64,000 nt of DNA from Lentzea aerocolonigenes (GCF_000974445.1 NZ_BBOJ01000002.1:1-64000); one strand, 5' to 3'. Shown: positions 1 to 8,690, numbered from the stretch's first letter. The notes: generated by a model from the sequence alone, not told the origin. Made by a program: numbers and translations.

Positions 1-271
1 CTCCGTCCGCACCAGCGGTGCGTGCGCCTTTGTTGCCGCGCACCCTTTCCCACGCCACCAGCACGAACGCGGGATCGACCACGAGATTGAACAGATCATC
101 GAACCGGCGACCAGGTTCCTCGGCCGCCCAACGGTGCAACTTGGCCTGGATCTCCAGTACCCGGCGCTCCGCCCTCAACAGGGTCAGCTCGTCCGGTTCA
201 CGGGTATTCACCCGCGCCCTCCCGGCATTCCAGCATCCTCCGATTGCAGAATCACTGGTCCCCTTCGCCAT
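1..271 (-). CDS. ltrA: Group II intron reverse transcriptase/maturase, N-terminal part
   Basis: This is the amino-terminal 90 residues of a LtrA-type intron-encoded protein, truncated by the window edge. The frame starts at ATG 271 with a GAGAGG ribosome site about 9 bases upstream. It contains the family-typical N-terminal block: ERRVLEIQAKLHRW, then RRFDDLFNLVVDP, then AWERVRGNKGARTAGADG, which leads into the finger and RT0 region. The full protein (usually 450 to 600 residues) reverse-transcribes the intron RNA and helps it splice. The polymerase YADD motif and any HNH domain would be outside the window. The family call is strong; activity cannot be judged. Confidence 0.88.
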   Translation of the reverse strand, partial: MAKGTSDSAIGGCWNAGRARVNTREPDELTLLRAERRVLEIQAKLHRWAAEEPGRRFDDLFNLVVDPAFVLVAWERVRGNKGARTAGADG

Positions 272-819
272 GTGCACGCCTCTCGCGTGCTCGGACTACT
301 ACGGAACCTCCGCCCCATCCGGTGACCCTCAGCCGGCAACGAGCCTGCCCCAGCCTCCAGGCTGGATACCTGAAGCCGGGGCGGCCACGGATGGTTCCCA
401 CGTTCACTCGATGTTCGATCAGCCCGGCAGGCACCCAGCTCTACCCCGGCAGCATCGCCACGCCTACGCCGCAGACCTTCAGCGAGGCCTCCACGCCGAC
501 CATGAGAAACGGCCATGGAGTCGGCTGTTTCACGAAACAACAGCCGCGCACTGCACCCCGGCCCATATCCGCCAGATTGGAGCCGGTTCCACTCTTACGG
601 GGCGTCAACCACTGGTTCGCTCACGCTGCACCCTCGGGCCTCGCTAGCCGGACCCGCACCATCTGGCAGTGCTGGCACGTCCCGGCGTTGTCAGAGCTGC
701 TTCCCGCCCTCCCCGGCGTTCCCCAGGTCAGACTGCTCCCAGCTTCACCCAGCCGCTGCGACGACCAGACGGCAAGGGCCTCTCACCCTCACTCGAACAT
801 CAAGCGCCTCGTGGCGCAC
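1..819 (-). mobile_element. Group II intron, 5' part, inserted in an XRE regulator gene
   Basis: On the minus strand the reading frame of the XRE regulator is interrupted right after residue 169 (CLFYVHE). The next bases on that strand are GTGCGCCACG, which fits the GTGYG 5' boundary of group II introns, so base 819 is the first intron base. About 550 nt of apparently structured RNA (domains I to IV by position) precede the start of the intron-encoded reverse transcriptase at 271. The 3' part, including the rest of the protein and domains V and VI, lies beyond the left edge. The intron is in the same orientation as the host gene, so splicing could restore the message. Boundary and element type are read from sequence; mobility and splicing are inferred. 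Confidence 0.85.
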
Positions 820-1326
820 CTCGTGGACGTAAAACAAGCAAGTCGGCCGATCATGGCGCTTCAAGAGCGACTGGCGATCGATCCTGGACTGTACCAGCGC
901 AGAGATTCGCTCCTCGGCAACGAAACCCGTCATTCGATAGAGGCCGTCGGCGTACTCCGGTGTCTGCAGGAGGCCGGACACTGCCTGCGTGTCGTAACGC
1001 ATGATCTTCTTGGCAGTGGACTCCGCCAGTGCGAGAGTGCGCAGATTGTCCGACACCTCGACGATGTACTCGTCGAAGGCGTTGCGGTAGCGCCGCTTGA
1101 AGTCCTCGAAGAAGTCGATGTCCTTGCCGCACATGGACAAGTACTGGACGAGATCGATCTCACTGGCACGGTACTTGCCGGTCTCGATGGTCGACAGCTT
1201 GCTCGGATCCCAGCCGAGCCGGACCGCGAGCGCGGCTCCGTTCAGGTCGGTGCAGGTCTCGCGCAGCTTGCGCAGTTGTTCGCCCAGATCCCGGCTGTAG
1301 GCGGTGGAAGCAATGGTCGTGGCCAT
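745..1326 (-). CDS. XRE/DUF5753 transcriptional regulator, interrupted by the intron
   Basis: The N-terminal helix-turn-helix (residues about 10 to 65, with GWDPSKLSTIETGKYRAS) and the start of the DUF5753 ligand-binding region (YDTQAVSGLLQTPEYA) identify the common actinomycete XRE regulator, normally about 280 residues. ATG 1326 is the start. Native coding sequence ends at 820 (residue 169). The final 24 residues of the open frame, VRHEALDV and onward to the stop at 745, are encoded by the group II intron and resemble no DUF5753 protein. The 3' exon should lie beyond the far intron end outside the window. Without splicing the product is truncated; with splicing the gene may be functional. 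No DUF397 partner, often found beside such regulators, is visible. Confidence 0.8.
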   Translation of the reverse strand: MATTIASTAYSRDLGEQLRKLRETCTDLNGAALAVRLGWDPSKLSTIETGKYRASEIDLVQYLSMCGKDIDFFEDFKRRYRNAFDEYIVEVSDNLRTLALAESTAKKIMRYDTQAVSGLLQTPEYADGLYRMTGFVAEERISALVQSRIDRQSLLKRHDRPTCLFYVHEVRHEALDVRVRVRGPCRLVVAAAG

Positions 1327-1363
1327 GCCTCGACGCTAGGGCTTTCTCGAAGAGCAACAAGGT

Positions 1364-1385
1364 GCTCATTCGGGTGAAAATGAGC
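1364..1385. promoter_or_regulatory. Inverted repeat between divergent XRE gene and efflux operon
   Basis: GCTCATT and AATGAGC form exact 7-bp arms around an 8-base spacer. The site lies 38 bp upstream of the XRE start and 71 bp upstream of the efflux adaptor start. Position and symmetry suggest an operator, perhaps for the XRE protein itself. Binding is inference. Confidence 0.4.
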
Positions 1386-1456
1386 CTCTCGATCATCAGG
1401 AAACTGCCAGGAAACTCGCAGCCGGTCTACAGCTTGGCAGACGACGATCCGTCCCC

Positions 1457-2593
1457 ATGAGTCGACGTCGCAGATCCCTGTTGATCAACGGGCTGCTCGT
1501 GGTGGTGCTCCTCGGTGCCGGTGTGGCCGGCTACCTGGTGTTCTTCGGTTCCACCGGCAGCGCCCAGACCACCACCGCCCGCACCGCCGCAGCAGCCAAC
1601 CGCGACGTCAGCGAGGTGGTGACGGCGTCGGGGACGGTGCAGAGCTCGTTCAGCGCCGCCGCGTCGTTCGGCACCAGCGGCACGGTCACGGAGGTCGACG
1701 TCAAGGTCGGCGACACCGTCACCAAGGGCCAGCAGCTCGCCAAGCTCGATCCCACGCAGGCTCAGCTGCAGGTCGACATCGCGCAGGGCAACGTCGACGC
1801 GGCGCTGGCCAAGGGCACGGGCACGACCGCGCTGCTCACGGCGTACCGGCAGGCGCAGCTCGCGCTCAAGCAGGCGCAGGACGCGCTGGCCGCCACCACG
1901 CTCACCGCGCCCGGCGACGGCACGATCACATCGATCACCGGTGCCGTCGGGCAGAAGGTCGGCAGCGGCAGCACCTCCACCAACAACAGCAGCACTTCCA
2001 GCACAACGACCAGCACCACCACCACGTCCGGGTTCGTCGTCGTCACCGACCTGAAGAACCTCGTGGTGCACGCGAACGTCTCCGAGTCCGACGTCAGCAA
2101 GCTCAAGGGCGACCAGGCCGCGACCGTCACGGTCAACGCGATGGCGACGCAGCCGATCCAGGCCAAGGTCACTCAGGTCGACCTCACCCCCACCACGTCG
2201 AACAACGTCGTCCAGTACGGCGTCACGCTGACGCTGACCGAACCGCCCGCGGGACTGCGGCCAGGTCAGTCGGCGAGCGTCGAGGTCACCGTGAACTCGG
2301 CGACCAACGTCCTCGCCGTGCCCGCCGCGGCCGTCCAGACCGTCAGCGGCCAGAGCAGCGTCCAGGTGATGGAGAACGGCGCGGAAACCCGCAAGACCGT
2401 CGAGATCGGCGTTCGCGGCGACCAGTACGTGGAGATCAAGTCCGGGCTGACCGCCGGCGAGGAGGTCGTGCTGCCGCAGGTGACCACGTCGACCAACCAG
2501 AACCGCACCGGTCAGCAGCAGGGTGGCAACTTCCCCGGCACGGGTGGCGGCAACCGCAACGGCGGCTTCGGCGGCACCGGGACCGGTCGATGA
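1457..2593 (+). CDS. MacA-like efflux adaptor (HlyD/RND family)
   Basis: A 378-residue membrane-fusion-type adaptor. A basic start (MSRRRRS) leads into one N-terminal membrane anchor at about residues 9 to 31. A lipoyl/barrel-sandwich region follows (VKVGDTVTKGQQLAKLDP near 75 to 95), with only a short helical hairpin, then beta-barrel segments. A Ser/Thr-rich insertion sits near residues 175 to 195, and the C-terminal tail is rich in Gly, Asn and Gln. In Gram-positive bacteria such proteins link a MacB-type ABC exporter to the cell-wall side. The stop overlaps the next ATG by 4 bp, so it heads the operon with the ATPase, permease, a small anchored protein and a two-component system. Substrate unknown; antimicrobial peptides or lipophilic drugs are plausible from the family. 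Confidence 0.85.
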   Translation: MSRRRRSLLINGLLVVVLLGAGVAGYLVFFGSTGSAQTTTARTAAAANRDVSEVVTASGTVQSSFSAAASFGTSGTVTEVDVKVGDTVTKGQQLAKLDPTQAQLQVDIAQGNVDAALAKGTGTTALLTAYRQAQLALKQAQDALAATTLTAPGDGTITSITGAVGQKVGSGSTSTNNSSTSSTTTSTTTTSGFVVVTDLKNLVVHANVSESDVSKLKGDQAATVTVNAMATQPIQAKVTQVDLTPTTSNNVVQYGVTLTLTEPPAGLRPGQSASVEVTVNSATNVLAVPAAAVQTVSGQSSVQVMENGAETRKTVEIGVRGDQYVEIKSGLTAGEEVVLPQVTTSTNQNRTGQQQGGNFPGTGGGNRNGGFGGTGTGR

Positions 2594-3270
2594 GCCCCGT
2601 CATCGAGGTCAGGAACCTCCGCAAGACCTACGGCGCCGGCGACACCGCCGTGCACGCACTGCGCGGACTCGACCTGACCGTCGAGAAGGGCGAGTACATC
2701 GCGATCATGGGCGCGTCGGGGTCGGGCAAGTCGACGCTGCTCAACATCCTCGGCTGCCTCGACGTGCCGACGTCCGGCAAGTACCTGCTCGACGGCATCG
2801 ATACGGGCGAGTTCGACGAGGAGCAGCTCTCCTTGCTGCGCAACAGGAAGATCGGTTTCGTCTTCCAGTCCTTCAACCTGGTGCCGCGGACCACGGCACT
2901 CGCCAACGTCGAGCTCCCGCTGGTGTACGCGGGAGTTCGACGTGCCCAACGTCGCGAGCGGGCGCTGGCCGCGCTGGAGCTCGTGGGCCTCAAGGAACGC
3001 ACGCACCACAAGCCCAACGAACTGTCCGGTGGCCAACAACAACGCGTCGCCATCGCCCGTGCGCTCGTCACGTCGCCCGCGATCGTGCTGGCCGACGAGC
3101 CCACCGGGAACCTCGACACCGAGTCCAGCCGCGAGGTTCTGGGCATCCTCGACCGCCTCAACGCCAGCGGCCGCACGGTCGTGTTGATCACGCACGAGGA
3201 CGAGGTCGCCGCGCACGCCATGCGGACCGTGAGGGTCGTCGACGGCAGAGTCGCGGGGGTGCTGGTGTGA
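2590..3270 (+). CDS. MacB-type ABC exporter ATPase
   Basis: This 226-residue protein is a stand-alone nucleotide-binding subunit of the MacB/LolD family. Walker A is MGASGSGKST (about residues 40 to 49), the Q-loop region is VFQSFNLVPR, the signature is LSGGQQQR, Walker B is VLADEPTGNLD, and the switch histidine is in LITHE. It powers the permease encoded next. The start ATG overlaps the adaptor stop by 4 bp, and its stop overlaps the permease GTG, so translation is probably coupled. Confidence 0.93.
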   Translation: MSPVIEVRNLRKTYGAGDTAVHALRGLDLTVEKGEYIAIMGASGSGKSTLLNILGCLDVPTSGKYLLDGIDTGEFDEEQLSLLRNRKIGFVFQSFNLVPRTTALANVELPLVYAGVRRAQRRERALAALELVGLKERTHHKPNELSGGQQQRVAIARALVTSPAIVLADEPTGNLDTESSREVLGILDRLNASGRTVVLITHEDEVAAHAMRTVRVVDGRVAGVLV

Positions 3271-4460
3271 GGCTCTTCGAAATCGGCGCGTTCGCCGTGC
3301 GCGGCCTGACCGCGAACAAGATGCGGTCCGGCCTGACCACGCTGGGCATCCTGATCGGTGTCGCGTCGGTGATCCTGCTGATCGCGGTCGGCAACGGCGC
3401 GTCGAGCGCGGTGCAGCAGAGCATCGCCGGGCTCGGCACGAACATCCTGACGATCAGCCCGCAGCGCGCCCAGCCCGGCAGCAGCGCCAAGCCGCTGACC
3501 ACGGCGGACGCGGCGGCGCTGGTGAGCCCCGACTCCCCCGACGTCAAGTACGCCTCGCCGGTCGTGAGCGCGCAGGCGACCGCGGGCTACGGCAGCACGA
3601 GCTACGCGATCAACCAGTTCATCGGCTCCGATCCGCACTACTTCGAGACCACGAACAGCGCTGTCGCCCAGGGGAACCTGTTCTCCGACAACGACGTCCA
3701 GCAGGCGCGCAAGGTCGTCGTGATCGGCGCGACGGTCGCCACCCAGCTCTTCCCGGGCACCGATCCGGTCGGGAAGTCCATGCTGGTCAACAACATCCCG
3801 TTCACCGTCGTCGGAGTGCTGGCGGCCAAGGGTTCCAGCGGGTTGCAGGACGCCGACGACATGGCCGTCGCGCCGCTCACGACCACGCAGAACGCGTTGA
3901 CCGGCTACGGCAGCCTCACCCAGATCGTCGTGCAGGCCCGGTCAGCCGACGCGTTGCCGAACGCGCAGGCCCAGGTCACCACGATCCTCAACGGCCGGCA
4001 CAAGATCACCGGCACGACCGCCGACTACCGGATCCTCAGCCAGGACCAGCTGCTCACCGCGCGCACCGCGACGACGGAGACGTTCACCGTGCTGCTCGCG
4101 TCGGTGGCCGCGATCTCGTTGCTGGTGGGAGGAATCGGCATCACGAACATCATGCTGGTCACCGTCACCGAGCGGATCCGCGAGATCGGCATCCGCAAGG
4201 CGGTCGGCGCGCCGCGGTCGTCGATCCTCGGGCAGTTCCTGATCGAGGCCACGCTGCTGAGTCTGTTCGGCGGGGCGCTGGGCGTCGCCGCGGGCATGAT
4301 CGGCAGCCAGTTCACCATCGCGGGCATCAAGCCCGTGCTCGTGCCGTCGTCGGTGTTGCTCGCGTTCGCGGTGTCGGCGTTGATCGGCCTGTTCTTCGGC
4401 AGTTACCCGGCTTCCCGCGCGGCGAAGCTCCGCCCCATCGAAGCCCTCAGGCACGAATAA
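3267..4460 (+). CDS. MacB-like ABC permease (FtsX domain)
   Basis: A 397-residue permease. GTG 3267 was chosen because it overlaps the ATPase stop (GTGA) and gives the family-typical start with FEIGAFAVRGLTANKMRSGLT before the first membrane helix (ILIGVASVILLIAV). A large extracytoplasmic MacB_PCD domain follows, then three C-terminal helices of the FtsX fold with the motif RIREIGIRKAVGAP between them. The topology of four helices in total matches MacB. It works with the preceding ATPase and adaptor in export. Confidence 0.92.
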   Translation: MRLFEIGAFAVRGLTANKMRSGLTTLGILIGVASVILLIAVGNGASSAVQQSIAGLGTNILTISPQRAQPGSSAKPLTTADAAALVSPDSPDVKYASPVVSAQATAGYGSTSYAINQFIGSDPHYFETTNSAVAQGNLFSDNDVQQARKVVVIGATVATQLFPGTDPVGKSMLVNNIPFTVVGVLAAKGSSGLQDADDMAVAPLTTTQNALTGYGSLTQIVVQARSADALPNAQAQVTTILNGRHKITGTTADYRILSQDQLLTARTATTETFTVLLASVAAISLLVGGIGITNIMLVTVTERIREIGIRKAVGAPRSSILGQFLIEATLLSLFGGALGVAAGMIGSQFTIAGIKPVLVPSSVLLAFAVSALIGLFFGSYPASRAAKLRPIEALRHE

Positions 4461-4471
4461 GGAGAAGTTCT

Positions 4472-4957
4472 GTGTCCAATCCACTCGACCAGCCGCTCGA
4501 GGACGACCTGACCACCGAGCTGAAGGAACGCAAGCGCGGGGTCGGCAAGACCACGATGATCCTCGGGGTGGCGGTGCTCGCGATCGTCGCGTTCGTCGGC
4601 GGGGTGTTCGTGCAGAAGTCCTTCGGTTCCACCCAGACCCCGACGCGCCAGAACGCGGCCGGCCGCCAGTTCAACGGCACCCCGCCGTCCGGTCAGAACC
4701 GCCCGAACGGCGGCAACTTCGGAGGCCGCGGCACCACGGGCACGATCGACCACGTCGACGGCACCACGGTGTACGTGAAGACGCCGAACGGCCAGATCGT
4801 CAAGGTGTCCACTTCGGACACGACGAAGGTGCAGATCACGTCAGAGGGCAAGCTCAGCGACCTGAAGGCGGGCCAGCAGGTCGTCGTGCAGGGTCAAGCC
4901 GGCCAGGACGGCACAGTGACCGGGCAGACCATCACCCAGCGGCCGTCCAACGGCTGA
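4472..4957 (+). CDS. Membrane-anchored small protein with DUF5666-like fold
   Basis: A 161-residue protein starting at GTG 4472 behind an AAGGAG ribosome site. It has a short charged N-terminus, one membrane helix at about residues 30 to 48 (MILGVAVLAIVAFVGGVFV), a low-complexity Gly/Asn/Gln linker, then a small beta domain (TIDHVDGTTVYVKTPNGQIVKV) of the type annotated DUF5666 or OB-like. It lies between the exporter and the response regulator, 11 bp after the permease, with its stop overlapping the next ATG. An accessory role at the cell-surface side of the exporter is inferred from context only. Confidence 0.7.
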   Translation: MSNPLDQPLEDDLTTELKERKRGVGKTTMILGVAVLAIVAFVGGVFVQKSFGSTQTPTRQNAAGRQFNGTPPSGQNRPNGGNFGGRGTTGTIDHVDGTTVYVKTPNGQIVKVSTSDTTKVQITSEGKLSDLKAGQQVVVQGQAGQDGTVTGQTITQRPSNG

Positions 4958-5649
4958 TGCAGGATTCACGCGTGGAACGTGGCCGGTTGCTCGTCGTCGA
5001 GGACGAACCCAGCATCCGCGAACTGCTGTGCGCCAGCCTGCGGTTCGCCGGGTTCACCGTGTCCAGCGCGGCAACCGGCTCCGAGGCGTTGACGGCCGCC
5101 CGCTCGGACGCGCCGGACCTGGTGCTGCTCGACGTGATGCTGCCCGACCGCGACGGCTTCGAGGTGGTGCGGCGGCTGCGTTCCGACGGCGTGCGCGTGC
5201 CGGTGCTGTACCTGACCGCGCGCGACAGCACGGACGACCGGATCACGGGCCTCACGATCGGCGGCGACGGTTACATCACCAAGCCGTTCAGCCTGGAGGA
5301 GGTCATCGCGCGCGTCACGGCCGTGCTGCGCCGCACCCGGCCAGGTGGCGAGAGCGAGCAGCTGACCTGCGGCGATCTCTCGCTGGACGTGGAAAGCCAC
5401 GTCGTGCGGCGCGGCTCGCGGGTCGTGGAGCTCTCGCCGACGGAGTTCCGGCTGCTGCACTACCTGATGCGCAACAGCGGGCGGGTGCTGTCTAAGGCGC
5501 AGATCCTCGACCAGGTGTGGTCGCACGACTTCGACGGTGACGTGGGCGTGGTCGAGTCGTACATCTCGTACCTGCGGCGCAAGGTGGACTCCTCCGAGCC
5601 GCGTCTGATCCACACGGTTCGCGGCCTGGGGTACATGATCCGCCCATGA
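4957..5649 (+). CDS. OmpR/PhoB-family response regulator
   Basis: A 230-residue two-domain regulator. The receiver domain (residues about 8 to 120) has the acidic pocket VVEDE, phospho-acceptor Asp in LVLLDVMLPD, the Thr switch in YLTARD and the Lys in TKPF. The winged-helix DNA-binding domain ends with VESYISYLRRKVD and VRGLGYM. The receiver reads GGDGYITKPF where most relatives have GGDDY, a substitution beside the conserved lysine. ATG 4957 overlaps the preceding stop (TGATG), and the kinase start overlaps this stop. It probably controls the MacAB operon in response to envelope stress or drug. Confidence 0.93.
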   Translation: MQDSRVERGRLLVVEDEPSIRELLCASLRFAGFTVSSAATGSEALTAARSDAPDLVLLDVMLPDRDGFEVVRRLRSDGVRVPVLYLTARDSTDDRITGLTIGGDGYITKPFSLEEVIARVTAVLRRTRPGGESEQLTCGDLSLDVESHVVRRGSRVVELSPTEFRLLHYLMRNSGRVLSKAQILDQVWSHDFDGDVGVVESYISYLRRKVDSSEPRLIHTVRGLGYMIRP

Positions 5650-6896
5650 CGTTGCGCGTGCGGCTGGTGGTCGTGCTCGTCGCCCTGGTGGCCGCGGGCC
5701 TGTTCGGCACGTGGCTGATCGGGTCCAAAGTGATGGAGAACTACCTCCTGCACCAGCTCGACGCCCGCCTGGACCGCGCGGCGGCGATCGCCCGGCCGTT
5801 TCCCGGGCGGGAGAACGTGATCCTGCGGTCACCTTCGGAGGTGCTGTCCGGCACGCCGTTCGAAGGGCTGCCGGGCTACGGGAAGCTGACGCCCGGCGAG
5901 CACGTCACCGTCGGCTCGCACCGACTCGTGATGCACGAGCTCGATGGTGCGGAGCTGATCGTGGCGACCGACCAGTCCGAGGTGGACAAGGCCGTCGGTG
6001 ACCTGCGGGTGGCGTTCCTGCTGATCAGCCTCGGCGCGTTGCTGCTCGTGGGCATGGCCGGGTATGCGCTGGTCAGGGCCTCGACGCGGGCGTTGGAGGA
6101 GGTCGAGCAGGTCGCAGGGGAGATCGCGGCCGGTGACCTGTCCCGGCGCGTTCCGGTGCGGCGGCCCGGCAGCGAGGTCGGGCGGCTCGCGTCGGCGTTG
6201 AACACGATGCTGGGGCAGATCGAGCAGGCGTTCGCGGTGCGGGTGTCGTCGGAGAACCGGATGCGGCAGTTCGTGGCCGACGCCTCGCACGAGCTGAGGA
6301 CGCCGTTGACGTCGATCCGGGGCTATGCCGAGCTGTACCGGCAGGGCGCGGCGACGGACGCCGCCGAGGTGCTGAAGCGGATCGAGGACCACGCCGAACG
6401 GATGGGGTTGCTCGTCGAGGACCTGCTCCAGCTGGCACGGCTGGACTCGGCGCAGCCCCTGTCGCTGTCCACTGTGGACCTGGTCGTGCTCGTCACGGAT
6501 GCCGTGGTCGAGGCACGCGTTCGTGACGCGGACCGTGTCGTCTCGCTGGAACTTCCCACCGGACCGGTGCTGGTGCAGGCCGACGAGGCGCGGGTGCGGC
6601 AGGTGCTGACCAACCTCATCGACAACGCGCTGATCCACACGCCGGCGGGGTCGCCGATCGAGGTCCGGCTCACGTCCGACCGCGTCGAAGTGGCTGATCA
6701 CGGGCCCGGATTGGAGCCGGAGCAGGCGTCGCGGGCGTTCGAACGGTTCTACCGCGTGGATCCCGCGCGCGGACCCGGCGGCACCGGGCTGGGGCTCGCG
6801 ATCGTGGCCGCACTGGTCGCGGCGCACGGGTGGCGGATCGAGCTGGACACCGCGCCGGGTGAGGGCGCGGTGTTCCGGGTGCTGTTCGGGACGTGA
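5646..6896 (+). CDS. Sensor histidine kinase, partner of the response regulator
   Basis: A 416-residue membrane kinase. Helix 1 spans about residues 5 to 27, a short extracytoplasmic sensor of some 90 residues follows, and helix 2 is ALLLVGMAGYALV near 125 to 145. A HAMP segment comes next, then the H-box SHELRTPLTS with the phosphorylated His, the N-box NLIDNALIH and the G-box GPGGTGLGLAIV. ATG 5646 overlaps the regulator stop. The small sensor loop is typical of kinases detecting lipophilic ligands or peptides within the membrane, which is consistent with the linked exporter, though the ligand is unknown. Confidence 0.92.
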   Translation: MTLRVRLVVVLVALVAAGLFGTWLIGSKVMENYLLHQLDARLDRAAAIARPFPGRENVILRSPSEVLSGTPFEGLPGYGKLTPGEHVTVGSHRLVMHELDGAELIVATDQSEVDKAVGDLRVAFLLISLGALLLVGMAGYALVRASTRALEEVEQVAGEIAAGDLSRRVPVRRPGSEVGRLASALNTMLGQIEQAFAVRVSSENRMRQFVADASHELRTPLTSIRGYAELYRQGAATDAAEVLKRIEDHAERMGLLVEDLLQLARLDSAQPLSLSTVDLVVLVTDAVVEARVRDADRVVSLELPTGPVLVQADEARVRQVLTNLIDNALIHTPAGSPIEVRLTSDRVEVADHGPGLEPEQASRAFERFYRVDPARGPGGTGLGLAIVAALVAAHGWRIELDTAPGEGAVFRVLFGT

Positions 6897-6915
6897 CCGG
6901 TTCGTCGACCTGGCG

Positions 6916-7974
6916 TCAGCCGGGCAGGCTCGCGTACTCCTCGATGCGGGTGATCAGCCCTTCCTCGAACCGGAAGTACACGGCGGCGTCTACCTGGAAC
7001 ACCGCGCCGTCCTTCATCACGACCTTCACGACGTGCTGTTGCATCACCTCACCTGGCTGGTCGAACTGCCGGGTGACGTCGTAGCGCATGGACGAGATGG
7101 GCCCGACCTTGGCGGCCATGCCGGCGATGTTCTCCTGGATCGTCGAGTCGCCCTTGCCGTCGTTGTGCCAGACGGTGGCGTTCTCGGAGCACATCGCCCG
7201 TGCCGCGTCCCACTCCCTGTTCTCCAGGTGGCGCAGGTAGGTGGTGGTCTTTTCCTTGAGGTCGTACATCAGCGCGCGTTCTCCTGCTTCGACTCGCGTG
7301 GGGAGGTGGTTGCCGGGCGGTGAGAGGGGGCAGCTGAAGACCGCCGGGGCCAGGTGATGGTGCGAGAGGGAGGCCTGGTTGAAGTCGACCGTCAGCCTGC
7401 TGCCGGGTTCCAGCAGCGGGAGCACCAGCCAGCGGCCGATCGCGGGCGTCTCGGTGCCGTTCGTCTCGTCGGTGAAGACGACAAGTCGTTGGCCCGGCAT
7501 GGTTTCGATGACGTGCAGGACGTACTCGGTGCCGTTGATCGTGACGACCAGGTCGACCGGGGCCAGGACCGAGTCGGTGGTGCGCGGGGACGTCAGGTGC
7601 TCGACGTCGAGGCGGCGACCGTCCGGTGCGGCGCGGAACTCGCCCTCGAAGACCCAGGCGGGGTCGTACGGATAGGCGTCGATTCCGCTCGGCGCCTGGA
7701 CCCCGTCGTCGGTGACCACCACGCCGTAGAAGCCGTCCGCACCGCCGGCCAGAGCGACCCGCCCCGTGCCGAGCTCGACAGGACTGCCGCTGGGGACTTC
7801 GCGCGTCACGCCGTCAGCCGTGTGCGTCAACGCACCCGACTCGGTGATCCGCCACTCCCCCGGGATTCCTGGTAGGACACGGGTTTCGTGACCGGTGACG
7901 GTGCCTTTGGCGACGACCTTGACCTTGTCCGCGATCTCGTCCCGCCTGGCCCGGCGCCACTCCTCGTGGTTCAT
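6916..7974 (-). CDS. DUF1684 domain fused to SnoaL-like NTF2 domain
   Basis: A 352-residue continuous frame. The first 230 residues match DUF1684: EEWRRARRDEIA at the start, RLVVFTDETNGTET in the middle, a DFNQA segment and the closing CPLSPPGNHLP. The last 117 residues form a SnoaL/ketosteroid-isomerase-like NTF2 fold (YLRHLENREWDAARAMCSEN, then RFEEGLITRIEEYASLPG). No stop separates them. A methionine at 7269, 11 bases after AGGAG, could allow internal initiation, so either a fusion or an overlapping second product is possible. ATG 7974 overlaps the methyltransferase stop. Neither domain has a firmly known substrate. Confidence 0.75.
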   Translation of the reverse strand: MNHEEWRRARRDEIADKVKVVAKGTVTGHETRVLPGIPGEWRITESGALTHTADGVTREVPSGSPVELGTGRVALAGGADGFYGVVVTDDGVQAPSGIDAYPYDPAWVFEGEFRAAPDGRRLDVEHLTSPRTTDSVLAPVDLVVTINGTEYVLHVIETMPGQRLVVFTDETNGTETPAIGRWLVLPLLEPGSRLTVDFNQASLSHHHLAPAVFSCPLSPPGNHLPTRVEAGERALMYDLKEKTTTYLRHLENREWDAARAMCSENATVWHNDGKGDSTIQENIAGMAAKVGPISSMRYDVTRQFDQPGEVMQQHVVKVVMKDGAVFQVDAAVYFRFEEGLITRIEEYASLPG

Positions 7975-8690
7975 TTGCTCGCCGCCCAGACGGTTCGCTC
8001 GGCGCGCAGTGCGAGGTCGTCCCGGCTCAGGGCCCGGTGCAGTGCTTCGGGATCGAGCAGCCGCCGCAACACGGCGTGCGCGTACCGTTCCACCGCCGGA
8101 GACCGTCCGATGTGGATGGTGAGCGTCCGTTCGCCCTGCACCGTGAAGCCCGCGGCCGTGAGCTTGGGACCCCAGTCCGCGCCGCGGTGAGGAACGCGTT
8201 CGTCGTGCCGGTGCTGTTCGAGGTGGCTCTCGGGGGCGTCGTCCGGGAGGAACTTCGGCAAGCCCGCCATCTCCACGACGGCGAGCACGCCGCCCGGCGC
8301 GAGCGCGTCGTGGACCTGACGCAGGGTTCGATCGGGGTCTGCCAGGTGGTGCAGCGACCCCGACGCCCACACCAGATCCGGCGAACCGACGTCCGGCCAC
8401 TGCGCGTCGAGGTCGGCCTGGACCGTGCGCACGTGGTCGGCCAGACCGTGCTCGCAGGCTCTGTCCCGCAGGCTTTGCAGGTGGTCGACCGACGCGTCCA
8501 CGGCGGTGACGTGCGCTTCGGGGAACTGGGTCAGCAGCGCGAACGTTCCGGCGCCGGTGCCGGAGCCCAGGTCCACGATCTGGCGCGGGTTCGTGACGGG
8601 CAGCCACTTGATGATGGAGGCGGTGTGCTCGGCGACGACTTCCGCGTCGAGATCGAGGATCTCCGCCTGGCCGTGTCCGTGATCGTTCAT
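7971..8690 (-). CDS. Class I SAM-dependent methyltransferase
   Basis: A 239-residue Rossmann methyltransferase. Motif I is VDLGSGTGAGTF near residue 38, an acidic post-I strand reads VTAVDAS, and LVWASGSLHHLADP is the motif IV/V region usual in small-molecule methyltransferases. ATG 8690 was preferred to upstream codons because the family start (MNDHGHGQAEILDLDAEVVA) lies there; it resembles actinobacterial methyltransferases with a His-rich start. Its stop overlaps the DUF1684 gene, suggesting co-expression. The methyl acceptor cannot be deduced. Confidence 0.85.
   Translation of the reverse strand: MNDHGHGQAEILDLDAEVVAEHTASIIKWLPVTNPRQIVDLGSGTGAGTFALLTQFPEAHVTAVDASVDHLQSLRDRACEHGLADHVRTVQADLDAQWPDVGSPDLVWASGSLHHLADPDRTLRQVHDALAPGGVLAVVEMAGLPKFLPDDAPESHLEQHRHDERVPHRGADWGPKLTAAGFTVQGERTLTIHIGRSPAVERYAHAVLRRLLDPEALHRALSRDDLALRAERTVWAASK

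Noticed and set aside
745..819. C-terminal tail of the XRE protein as native sequence
   Set aside because: It does not match DUF5753 proteins and begins exactly at the intron GTGCG boundary.
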